Assembly: GCF_036327755.1 (NCBI RefSeq)
Contig: NZ_CP109596.1
Location: forward strand, 2,914,001 to 2,978,000
DNA from: Nocardia sp. NBC_01503
GTDB taxonomy: Bacteria; Actinomycetota; Actinomycetes; Mycobacteriales; Mycobacteriaceae
Reading direction: 5' to 3'
DNA length: 64,000 nucleotides
The notes beneath the pieces were generated by a model. The model saw only the letters and a list, made by a program, of their open reading frames with translations. It was not told the origin of the DNA and searched no databases. Made by a program: the position numbers and the translations under genes. This document shows, piece by piece, positions 1-6,846 of this stretch. Positions within the stretch are counted from its first letter, which is position 1. Each line of letters begins with the position of its first letter.

Positions 1-1092
1 AACGTCATCGGCAACGGCGTGGTGATCGATCCGGGCGTACTGCTCACCGAACTCGCGGGCCTGGAAGAGCGCGGCGTGGACACCTCCCGCCTGCTGCTGT
101 CGGCCGACGCGCACCTGATCATGCCGTACCACGTGGCCATCGATAAGGTCACCGAGCGCTTCCTCGGCAATAAGAAGATCGGCACCACCGGGCGCGGTAT
201 CGGCCCCTGCTACCAGGACAAGGTCGCGCGCGTGGGTGTGCGCGTCGCCGATGTGCTGGACGAGAAGATCCTCACCCAGAAGGTCGAGGCCGCACTGGAA
301 TTCAAGAACCAGGTGCTGGTGAAGATCTACAACCGCCGCGCGCTGGACCCGCAGCAGGTGGTCGACGAGGTGCTGGAGCAGGCCGAAGGCTTCAAGCACC
401 GCATCTCCGACACCCGCCTGCTGCTGAACCAGGCCCTCGAACGCGAAGAGATCGTGCTGCTGGAGGGTTCGCAGGGCACCCTGCTGGACGTCGACCACGG
501 CACCTACCCGTACGTCACCTCCTCCAACCCGACCTCGGGTGGCGCGGCGGTCGGTTCGGGCATCGGCCCCAACAAGATCGAGACCGTGCTCGGCATCCTG
601 AAGGCGTACACCACCCGCGTCGGCTCCGGTCCGTTCCCGACCGAACTCTTCGACGAGTCCGGCGTGTACCTGGCCAAGACCGGCGGTGAGGTCGGTGTCA
701 CCACCGGACGCGCACGCCGCACCGGCTGGTTCGACGCGGTGATCGCCCGCTACGCCACGCGCGTCAACGGCATCACCGACTACTTCCTCACCAAGCTGGA
801 TGTGCTCTCCAGCCTGGACACCGTGCCGATCTGCGTGGCGTACGAGATCGACGGTGAGCGTTTCGACGAAATGCCCACCACCCAAACCGATTTCCACCAC
901 GCCAAGCCGATCTACGAGGAGATGCCCGGCTGGTGGGAGGACATCTCCGGTGCTCGCACCTTCGAAGAGCTACCCCCCAATGCCCAGGCATATGTCCTGC
1001 GCCTGGAAGAGCTTTCGGGCGCTCGCATGTCCTGCATCGGTGTCGGCCCGGGTCGTGACCAGACCATCGTCCGCCACGACATCATCGGCTGA
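1..1092 (+). CDS. purA: Adenylosuccinate synthetase, 5'-truncated by window edge
   Basis: PurA joins IMP and aspartate using GTP, the first committed step from IMP to AMP, in the cytosol. The reading frame is open from base 1 and ends at TGA 1090-1092, giving about 363 residues. The family is usually near 430, so roughly 70 N-terminal residues including the GTP P-loop lie upstream. Visible family signatures are [14 protein letters not shown] (about residue 60 of the fragment), [16 protein letters not shown], and the C-terminal [11 protein letters not shown] first internal GTG at 19 is not the real start, because the preceding codons also read as PurA. A 132-bp tandem repeat follows directly. 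Confidence 0.97.
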   Translation, partial: NVIGNGVVIDPGVLLTELAGLEERGVDTSRLLLSADAHLIMPYHVAIDKVTERFLGNKKIGTTGRGIGPCYQDKVARVGVRVADVLDEKILTQKVEAALEFKNQVLVKIYNRRALDPQQVVDEVLEQAEGFKHRISDTRLLLNQALEREEIVLLEGSQGTLLDVDHGTYPYVTSSNPTSGGAAVGSGIGPNKIETVLGILKAYTTRVGSGPFPTELFDESGVYLAKTGGEVGVTTGRARRTGWFDAVIARYATRVNGITDYFLTKLDVLSSLDTVPICVAYEIDGERFDEMPTTQTDFHHAKPIYEEMPGWWEDISGARTFEELPPNAQAYVLRLEELSGARMSCIGVGPGRDQTIVRHDIIG

Positions 1093-1096
1093 CCCG

Positions 1097-1357
1097 CCTC
1101 TCCGAGACTTCGGCGCACGGCTGAGGGCCGTTGGCTGTTGGGGACGCGGGGTGCGGTCGGGTGTCGAAACTGTTTTGGAGGTACCCGGTGAGTTACCCCG
1201 AACTCGCGAGATCAGTTGTGCCGTACCGCCTCCCCGAGACTTCGGCGCACGGCTGAGAGCCGTTGGCTGTTGGGGACGCGGGGTGCGGTTGGGTGCCGAA
1301 ACTGTTTTGGACGTACCCGGTGAGTTACCCCGAACTCGCGAGATCAGTTGTCCCGTA
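1097..1357. repeat. Tandem repeat, two copies of a ~132-bp unit
   Basis: Copy 1 (1097-1228) and copy 2 (1229-1357) are contiguous and differ at about seven positions. The unit starts just after the purA stop and contains no convincing gene; an open frame crossing it from inside purA is a shadow frame. No inverted repeat obvious enough to call a transposon end is visible. Function unknown. Confidence 0.9.
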
Positions 1358-1372
1358 ACGTAATAAAGACTC

Positions 1373-1398
1373 TCCCGCTGTGCTGAAGTGCAGCGGGA
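1373..1398. terminator. Bidirectional hairpin between purA and the MocR gene
   Basis: CCCGCTG (1374-1380) pairs with CAGCGGG (1391-1397), and the stem can extend inward over G-T pairs to a TGAA loop. On the minus strand it is followed by a T-rich tract (the complement of TAATAAAGA at 1361-1369). It therefore looks most like the terminator of the minus-strand gene, though it also sits downstream of purA. Confidence 0.65.
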
Positions 1399-1416
1399 CG
1401 AGGCGTTTCAGGCGGG

Positions 1417-2913
1417 TCAGTAGCAGGTCAGGGGGGCCAGGGGCTCGGCGGCGTGTGGGGTCAGCGACGCATACGCCGCTGCGAGGGATTTCACGCCCAG
1501 GCGGATATCGCCTTCCTCGTGGGTGAAGGGGAGGCGGAGGAAGCGTTCGAAGGCGCCTTGGACGCCGAAACGTGGTCCGGCGGCGAGTAATACGCCGTGA
1601 TTGGGGGCGGTGGCGGCCAGGGCGCTGGAGACGGGGGCGGGGAGCTGGGCCCAGAGGGACATGCCGCCCGCGCCGGGGGAGACGCGCCAGTCGGGGAGCT
1701 CCTCGGCGAGGGCATCGAGTAGGGCGGCTCGGCGGGAGCGGAGCTGTTCCCTTCGCACGGTGAGGATTCGGTCCGCGTGCTGGAGCAGGTGCACCGTCGC
1801 CAGCTGATCCATGACCGGGGTGCCCAGGTCCATGGTCGAGCGGGTGCCGAGCAGTTTGGTGATCAGGGACTGATTGGCGCGCACCCAGCCCACGCGCAGG
1901 CCGCCCCAGAACGATTTCGACGCCGAACCGATGGTCACGATCTCCGTACCACGCGCGAATGACGCTACGGGCGGCATGATTTCGTGATCGGTGAGATGCA
2001 GATCCACCATGGATTCGTCGACGATGACGGTCATCCGGGTTTCGCGGGCGATGGCGGCCAATTCGGCGCGCCCCTCGGCGGGTAGCAGCAAGCCGGTCGG
2101 ATTATGGTAATCCGGAACCAGATACGCCACGCTGGCGGCGGTTTGCCTTGCGGCGCTGCGGATTCCGTCCAGATCCCAGCCGTCCGGTCGCAGCGGCACC
2201 GGGACCGGACGCGCGCCCACATCGCGAATCGCCTCGATGGCATTCGGATAGGAGGGGTGCTCGATCAGCACGCGTTCCGCCGGAGTGGTGAGCACATTGA
2301 GCAGCAGTCGCAGCCCGTGCTGTGCGCCCAGGGTGACCAGGATCTGCTCCGGATCGGTCGGCAGGCCGCGCTCGGTGTAGCGGCGGGCAAGGGCCTCGCG
2401 CAGCATGAGCATGCCCACCGGGTCCATACCGTGTGTGCCCAGATAGGTCGGAAGTCCTTGCAGCGCGGTCGTATACGCGTCCGTCATCTCGACCGGCGCG
2501 GCCATGGCGGCATAGGTCATATCGATGGTGGGCAGCTCCGGCTGCGCCATCATGGCCAGCAGGCTGCGCGCGGGTTTGGCGCCGTCGTGCACCACGGTCG
2601 GCGGTAGCGCCACCGTGCTGCGCGAACCCTGCCTGCTGATCAGATAGCCGTGCTCGCGCAGCAGGGCGTAGGCCGAGGTGACGGTGGTGCGGCTGACGGC
2701 CAGGCTGGTGGCCAGATCGCGTTCACTGGGCAGGGCCACGCCGAGCGGGGCGCGGCCGTCGTGGATGAGCAGTCGAATGCTCTCCGCGAGCGCCACGTAG
2801 GCGGGGCGGCTGGAGCGCTTTCCGCTGTCGGCCGCCGCGCTGCCGGGTTCGTCCTGTCGCCAGCGGCCCAGGTCGCGTGTGAGGCTGGCCGCGCCGATCA
2901 CTCGTATTGCCAT
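1417..2913 (-). CDS. MocR-type regulator: GntR winged helix fused to aminotransferase fold
   Basis: The 498-residue protein combines an N-terminal GntR winged helix (about residues 30-100, with the ALPSERDLA and VSRTTVTSAY recognition region) and a fold-type-I PLP domain. PLP ligands are visible: Asn271 in YHNPTG and the Schiff-base Lys333 in SASKSFWGG. MocR proteins sense PLP or amino-group ligands and usually control a divergent gene. The ATG at 2913 is preferred over a TTG 12 codons upstream, because the extension would run through a palindromic operator (2919-2936). The gene is divergent from the small membrane protein at 2975. Its target and ligand cannot be told from sequence; PdxR-like or YczR-like roles are possible. 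Confidence 0.9.
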   Translation of the reverse strand: MAIRVIGAASLTRDLGRWRQDEPGSAAADSGKRSSRPAYVALAESIRLLIHDGRAPLGVALPSERDLATSLAVSRTTVTSAYALLREHGYLISRQGSRSTVALPPTVVHDGAKPARSLLAMMAQPELPTIDMTYAAMAAPVEMTDAYTTALQGLPTYLGTHGMDPVGMLMLREALARRYTERGLPTDPEQILVTLGAQHGLRLLLNVLTTPAERVLIEHPSYPNAIEAIRDVGARPVPVPLRPDGWDLDGIRSAARQTAASVAYLVPDYHNPTGLLLPAEGRAELAAIARETRMTVIVDESMVDLHLTDHEIMPPVASFARGTEIVTIGSASKSFWGGLRVGWVRANQSLITKLLGTRSTMDLGTPVMDQLATVHLLQHADRILTVRREQLRSRRAALLDALAEELPDWRVSPGAGGMSLWAQLPAPVSSALAATAPNHGVLLAAGPRFGVQGAFERFLRLPFTHEEGDIRLGVKSLAAAYASLTPHAAEPLAPLTCY

Positions 2914-2915
2914 AA

Positions 2916-2969
2916 GGGCCAGTATCCGGGTACTGGATATTTTCTTCAAGTCCAGAGCGGGCCAGTATC
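2916..2969. promoter_or_regulatory. Probable MocR operator: palindrome plus direct repeat
   Basis: CCAGTATCCGGGTACTGG (2919-2936) is a perfect CCAGTA-N6-TACTGG palindrome. The 11-mer GGGCCAGTATC occurs at 2916-2926 and again at 2959-2969, 43 bp apart on the same face of the helix. One copy abuts the MocR ATG and the other lies 5 bp from the ATG of the divergent gene. Mixed direct and inverted repeats are typical of MocR binding regions, so autoregulation plus control of the neighbour is inferred. Confidence 0.7.
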
Positions 2970-2974
2970 GAGTA

Positions 2975-3277
2975 ATGATCGCAACGCTCGTCTCCCTGCT
3001 GGTTGTCGCAGTCTTCGCCGGGATCGTCTACCGGTTCGCTCCCACGCCGGATGAGCGCTGGGGCGCGCTGCTGGAGCGGTACCGGCCGCATGCGCCGATG
3101 TCGGACTGGTCGGCCGCGGAATATGAAGGGGTACGGCAGTATTCCGACCTCGCCGCCGCCTACGCGCGACAGGATGCCCCGCCCGCCGAGGTGGTCGCAC
3201 GTCGTGTCCGGCGTACCCGCTCGCCCCTCGCCGACCTGGCGACAATCCCCTGCCGTGAAGAAACAGTCCAATTCTGA
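2975..3277 (+). CDS. Small single-pass membrane protein, unknown function
   Basis: A 100-residue protein starting at ATG 2975. Residues 2-20 (IATLVSLLVVAVFAGIVYR) form one membrane segment or uncleaved signal anchor. The rest is polar and Arg-rich, with an acidic Trp-containing stretch (MSDWSAAEYEGV). I recognise no family. It diverges from the MocR regulator across the shared operator, so it is the likeliest MocR-controlled gene here. The gene could be slightly longer only with a start inside the operator, which I consider unlikely. Confidence 0.6.
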   Translation: MIATLVSLLVVAVFAGIVYRFAPTPDERWGALLERYRPHAPMSDWSAAEYEGVRQYSDLAAAYARQDAPPAEVVARRVRRTRSPLADLATIPCREETVQF

Positions 3278-3330
3278 ACAACTGGCCTGAAATGGCCGGA
3301 CTTGTCGGACCTCGGGTGCACACTGGCCCT

Positions 3331-3891
3331 ATGCCGCACCCGGACCGCCCGCTCGCCTCGGCGGCGCTCTTCGATACCGCGATAGGCACCTGCGCCATCG
3401 CCTGGAGCCCCGCCGGGGTGCTGCGTTTCGCCCTCCCCGACGGCGACCCGGAGTCCACCCGCGCCTACATCCTGCGCAAACACCGCACCTTCGATATCCA
3501 GGAAGCGGCACCCACCGCCGAAATCGCCACCGCCATCGAGAAGATCCGCGCCCACCTCGCCGGTGACCTCGACGATCTGGACTGGATTCCCCTGGACACC
3601 AGCCCCCTCAACGATTTCGACCGCGCCGTCTACGCCGTGGCCCGCGCCATCCACCCCGGCCACACCCTCAGCTACGGCGATATCGCCAACCGCATAGGCG
3701 CCCCCGGCGGCGCCCAAGCCGTAGGCCAATCCCTGGGCCGCAACCCGATCCCCCTGATAGTCCCCTGCCACCGAGTCCTGGCCGCAGACCATGCCCTACA
3801 CGGCTTCTCCGCCCCCGGCGGCATCACCACCAAACAGCGCCTCCTCGAAATCGAGCGCACCCCCGGCTTCGGCGAACCCACCCTCTTCTGA
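3331..3891 (+). CDS. ogt: Methylated-DNA-[protein]-cysteine S-methyltransferase
   Basis: Suicidal DNA repair protein that takes O6-alkyl groups from guanine (and O4-alkylthymine) onto its own cysteine. The 186-residue product has the acceptor Cys146 in the diagnostic IVPCHRV motif. It also has the helix-turn-helix region (LSYGDIANRIG), the Arg finger region (GGAQAVGQSLGRNP) and the C-terminal GFSAPGGI...KQRLLEIE. Length fits the family. ATG 3331 is chosen over an in-frame ATG 13 codons upstream because homology begins after it. The C-terminal domain is much better conserved than residues 1-60, as usual. No other repair gene is adjacent. Confidence 0.92.
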   Translation: MPHPDRPLASAALFDTAIGTCAIAWSPAGVLRFALPDGDPESTRAYILRKHRTFDIQEAAPTAEIATAIEKIRAHLAGDLDDLDWIPLDTSPLNDFDRAVYAVARAIHPGHTLSYGDIANRIGAPGGAQAVGQSLGRNPIPLIVPCHRVLAADHALHGFSAPGGITTKQRLLEIERTPGFGEPTLF

Positions 3892-4293
3892 TCCGCTGAA
3901 CACCGCGAGTGTCTCAGCCTTCGGGATGAGAATGATCGAGATCGCGAGTGGAATCAGCAATCGGCGGTCGCTGCGGAACGGCCCCGGGACCGGTGCGGGT
4001 ATGCCCATTCGCACGATCCAGTGGATTGCCTGTGCCACAACAGATTCCGAACGGTCCGGATGGCGCCCGTCACGGCGTGGTGCAGGGTGGTGTGGTCACC
4101 CCGTCCGGAACGATGCCGCTGCGCGGCGCGATCTGGACCGCGACCGATATGTCGCATGATCCCGGTCCAAGACCGGCAGACCTTTCCGACGACCATGCAC
4201 CAGCTCAACTACGCCCGCTCCCTGAGCGCGATGTAATCACCACCGGACTTGGCTGAGGCGTGGCCGTCGACCGGTGGTGGTTCGCTTGGTGTG
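3892..4293. other. 402-bp intergenic stretch, no supported gene
   Basis: Between the alkyltransferase stop and the stop of the minus-strand exported protein. Short frames exist on both strands, but they lack ribosome-binding sites, recognisable domains or consistent codon bias. No strong hairpin or repeat is seen. Confidence 0.5.
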
Positions 4294-5391
4294 TCAGAAC
4301 GCGCCGCCGAGGAAGCCGCCGACCGCGCCGCCGGCGACACCGCCCGCCACACCGCCCACCGCGGCTGCCGGGAGGCCGACCACGGCTGCGCCGGCGGCAC
4401 CGCCCACTGCGGCGCCGATCAGGGCGCCGCCCACGATTCCGCCGGGGATGTCGATCGGCGCGGTCCAGGGCAGGACGGTGGCACCGATGCTGCCGAGGGC
4501 GCCGCCCGCGACACCGCCGACCACGGCGCCGATCACCGCACCCGGGACCGCGCCCGCGACCGCGGCGGGAATGCCCGCACCCAGCGCTCCGGCGGTCGCG
4601 CCCGCGGCGACTCCCGCGAGGGTGCCCGCCGCGATCCGGTCGGAGCGGCTCGGGTTGATGCCGATGGAGTTGAAACCGGTGGCGATGGCGGCTTCGGTAC
4701 CGGCGGCCGCATTGTTGACGGTGTCGAGAACCTGGTCCGGGACATCGGTTGGGGCGGCCGTCGTGAAATCGCCCAGGCGCAGGGTGCGCGGAGGCGGGGC
4801 GATGGGGGCTACCGGTTCGACGACCGTCGGGGCGTGCAGGCTCTGCAAGTTGACCGGCGGGGCCGGTTCCACCTGCGGGATCGGCCGGTAGTTGGCGGGG
4901 ACCGGGTAGTTCGCCTGGGGTGCGGGTGCGGGTGGGCGGTTGGGGGTGGTCACGCCGGGCTGCACGGGGCCGGGATGGTCACCGGCGGGGATGGAAACTC
5001 CGGGCTGGACCTGACCGGGCGCGGTCACGCCGGGCTGGGAGCGGCCCGGGGCCGCGAGATGCGGTGCGGGAGAGTGGGTTCCGGGCTGTGGGGCAGCGAA
5101 GGCGGCCGGGGGCTGGCCGCTCGCGCCCGGAGCGGTGTCCGGCGGCAGGGCGGTGCCCGGGGCGGTGGTGCTGCCGGGGGGAGTGGTCGGCTGTGTGCCG
5201 GTGCCCGAATCTCCCGGCGGGGGAGTGCCCACCACGCCCGATGTCGGCGAGCTGCCCGGCGCGCTGGATGCCGGTGCGGCGCTTTGCGGTTCGGTGGCGC
5301 TGGAGCAGGCCACCGCCAGGGCCAGCGGGAGCGCGCCGACCAGCACGGCGCGGCGCAGCACGGCCTTCTTCACGAGATGTCGACGGGTCAC
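4294..5391 (-). CDS. Exported Pro-rich / Ala-Gly-rich protein with possible lipobox (paralogue 1)
   Basis: A 365-residue exported protein. Residues 1-29 are a signal sequence ending LALAVAC, a possible lipobox with Cys as the lipid site. Residues 30-150 are a Pro/Thr/Gly-rich spacer with QPGV/APG repeats. A conserved middle segment of about 90 residues (from PAPQANYPVPANYRP to IGINPSRSDRIAA) follows. The last ~125 residues are glycine-zipper-like (GAVIGAVVGGVAGGALG and so on), predicted to pack in a membrane or self-assemble. The GTG start is supported because the same RBS and start context precede the paralogue at 6649. Function unknown. Confidence 0.8.
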   Translation of the reverse strand: MTRRHLVKKAVLRRAVLVGALPLALAVACSSATEPQSAAPASSAPGSSPTSGVVGTPPPGDSGTGTQPTTPPGSTTAPGTALPPDTAPGASGQPPAAFAAPQPGTHSPAPHLAAPGRSQPGVTAPGQVQPGVSIPAGDHPGPVQPGVTTPNRPPAPAPQANYPVPANYRPIPQVEPAPPVNLQSLHAPTVVEPVAPIAPPPRTLRLGDFTTAAPTDVPDQVLDTVNNAAAGTEAAIATGFNSIGINPSRSDRIAAGTLAGVAAGATAGALGAGIPAAVAGAVPGAVIGAVVGGVAGGALGSIGATVLPWTAPIDIPGGIVGGALIGAAVGGAAGAAVVGLPAAAVGGVAGGVAGGAVGGFLGGAF

Positions 5392-5419
5392 GCCGGATCA
5401 CCACCCTCATCAGATTGGA
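5389..5419 (-). promoter_or_regulatory. Leader with RBS, shared with paralogue 2
   Basis: The 19-mer complementary to 5401-5419 recurs exactly upstream of the second paralogue (6657-6675). Read on the minus strand it contains GAGGGTGG, ending 9 bases before the GTG start. The conservation supports the GTG start and suggests recent duplication including the leader. Confidence 0.65.
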
Positions 5420-5704
5420 GTCGATTACTGAGCGATATGAAATTGGTGAGCGCCCGGGCGCCTTCGGCCCTGCGGTGCTCCCCTGCTGAATCAGCAGGGG
5501 CGGTACGCACCTCGGTGGCCGGCAGTGTGCCGCTGAGCAGGCAGTTCGATCGTGCGCGCGGTTTGGTGGGTTCGCGCTCGGATCGGAAACCTCGCACCCC
5601 GGCACGCCGTGACTCACAGGCGCGGCGGGTTACGGCCCGCGCGTGTCGAAGTCGTATGGCCGCAAACGTTTTCCGTACCGAACGCGTATGCGGCCGTGGT
5701 GCGG
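5392..5704. other. 313-bp intergenic stretch between the two paralogues
   Basis: It holds the shared leader of paralogue 1 and a perfect 10-bp-arm palindrome at 5480-5500. No gene is supported on either strand. Confidence 0.6.
5480..5500. terminator. Perfect palindrome, terminator or operator
   Basis: CCCCTGCTGA (5480-5489), one central A, then TCAGCAGGGG (5491-5500). As RNA it forms a stable stem with a short loop. It lies about 205 bp past the stop of paralogue 2 and 90 bp upstream of paralogue 1, so it could end one transcript or regulate the next. There is no T-run. Confidence 0.45.
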
Positions 5705-6649
5705 CTAGAGGTTCGCGCCCGCCCAGGCTCCGGCGGCGACACCGCCGATGACTCCGCCGACCAGCGCGCCACCCGCCGCCGCGGGAAGGCCGACCGCCGC
5801 CGCGCCGATGGCGGCGCCCACCGCCGCGCCGATGGCCGCGCCACCGGGTGCGCCCAGGGCGAAGGCGGGGGCCAGACCGGCCGCGGCACCGGCGAGCGCA
5901 CCGGCCGCCGCGGTTCCGATGGCGGCGGGACCACCCGCCGCCGCACCGGCTACGCCCGCGGCGATGCCGCCTATGACGGCTCCGGCGGCGGGAATGCCGA
6001 TGATGGCGACCGTTCCCGCGACCGCGCCGACGCCGGCGCCGATGAGAGCGCCGCCCACGCCGCCCGCGATCGCCGCGGGGATCCCTGCGGCTGCCGCGCC
6101 GACGATCGCGCCGCCCGCGGCTCCGGCCGCGGTGGCGGCTGCGATCTTGTCGGAGCGAGTCGGGTTGATGCCGATGGACTTTCCGCCGGTGGCGATCGCC
6201 GCCTCCACATTCGCGGCACCGTCGTTCACGGGGGCGAGGATCGTATCGGGAACCTCGTCGGGCACCACCGACATGAAATCGCCGACGCGCAAGGTGCGCG
6301 GCGGGGGTGCGATGGGGGCTACGGGTTCGACCGGTTCGGGTGCGTGCAGTTCCCGCCAGTTGATGGCGGGTGCGGGTTCGGTCTCGACCGGGACCTGGCG
6401 GCGGTTCTCCGGGACGGCGTAGTTCAGCTGCGGGGCGGGCGGTGCGACCGTGGTGCCGGGCTGGCGGGTGGAGTCGCTGTTCGCGCTCGGGGCGGAGGTT
6501 CCCGGCTGGGCCGGTTTGGTGACTCCGGGCTGCGGAATCGCCTGGGCCACGCCCGCACCGGCGATGGCCAGGGCCAGCGGTAGCGCGCCGATCGCGGGGC
6601 GCAGGGCGCGTCGCACGCCGGTATTCATTTCTCGATGCCGACGAGTCAC
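5705..6649 (-). CDS. Exported Ala/Gly-rich protein (paralogue 2)
   Basis: A 314-residue paralogue of the gene at 4294-5391. It has a Sec signal peptide with a likely cut after GAGVAQA (no lipobox Cys, unlike paralogue 1) and a short Pro/Thr linker with PGVT and PGT repeats. The conserved middle module follows (NYAVPENRRQVP..., HAPEPVEPVAPIAPPPRTLRVGDF, SIGINPTRSDKIAA), then a ~160-residue glycine-zipper region. The start is GTG, in the same sequence context as paralogue 1; an ATG seven codons in is the alternative. Probably a cell-envelope protein, but no enzymatic motif is visible. Confidence 0.8.
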   Translation of the reverse strand: MTRRHREMNTGVRRALRPAIGALPLALAIAGAGVAQAIPQPGVTKPAQPGTSAPSANSDSTRQPGTTVAPPAPQLNYAVPENRRQVPVETEPAPAINWRELHAPEPVEPVAPIAPPPRTLRVGDFMSVVPDEVPDTILAPVNDGAANVEAAIATGGKSIGINPTRSDKIAAATAAGAAGGAIVGAAAAGIPAAIAGGVGGALIGAGVGAVAGTVAIIGIPAAGAVIGGIAAGVAGAAAGGPAAIGTAAAGALAGAAAGLAPAFALGAPGGAAIGAAVGAAIGAAAVGLPAAAGGALVGGVIGGVAAGAWAGANL

Positions 6650-6656
6650 GCCGAAA

Positions 6657-6675
6657 CCACCCTCATCAGATTGGA
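6657..6675 (-). promoter_or_regulatory. Conserved leader/RBS of paralogue 2
   Basis: Exact 19-base match to 5401-5419, at nearly the same distance from the GTG start. It carries the GAGGGTGG ribosome-binding site. Confidence 0.6.
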
Positions 6676-6846
6676 TCTGTCCCCCGTGACCTGGATTCGG
6701 CCACTCGGCGGGGATGGTAGCTGATTGGAAACCAGTGGTTCCAGATGTGAATCAGCGGATCCGATAGCTGACGTCGAAGCTCGAGAGAAATCCCACAATT
6801 GCTGGTAGAGACGGTTTATAAATGGGGTTGGGGGTCCGATTCGGCA

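Noticed and set aside
800..1363. A 187-codon frame starting inside purA and crossing the tandem repeat
   Set aside because: It overlaps purA in another frame and repeats itself only because the DNA repeats. No RBS and no domain.
2104..2607. A His/Gly-rich plus-strand frame opposite the MocR gene
   Set aside because: Antisense shadow without an RBS. The minus strand encodes the PLP lysine and HTH motifs.
3954..4208. A minus-strand frame in the gap after ogt
   Set aside because: No RBS, unusual Arg/His/Cys composition and no similarity I can recognise.
4249..5751. A 500-codon plus-strand frame opposite the exported Pro/Gly-rich gene
   Set aside because: Antisense shadow; the translation is low-complexity Arg/Gly/Ala with no start signal. 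The minus-strand frame has a signal peptide and a paralogue.
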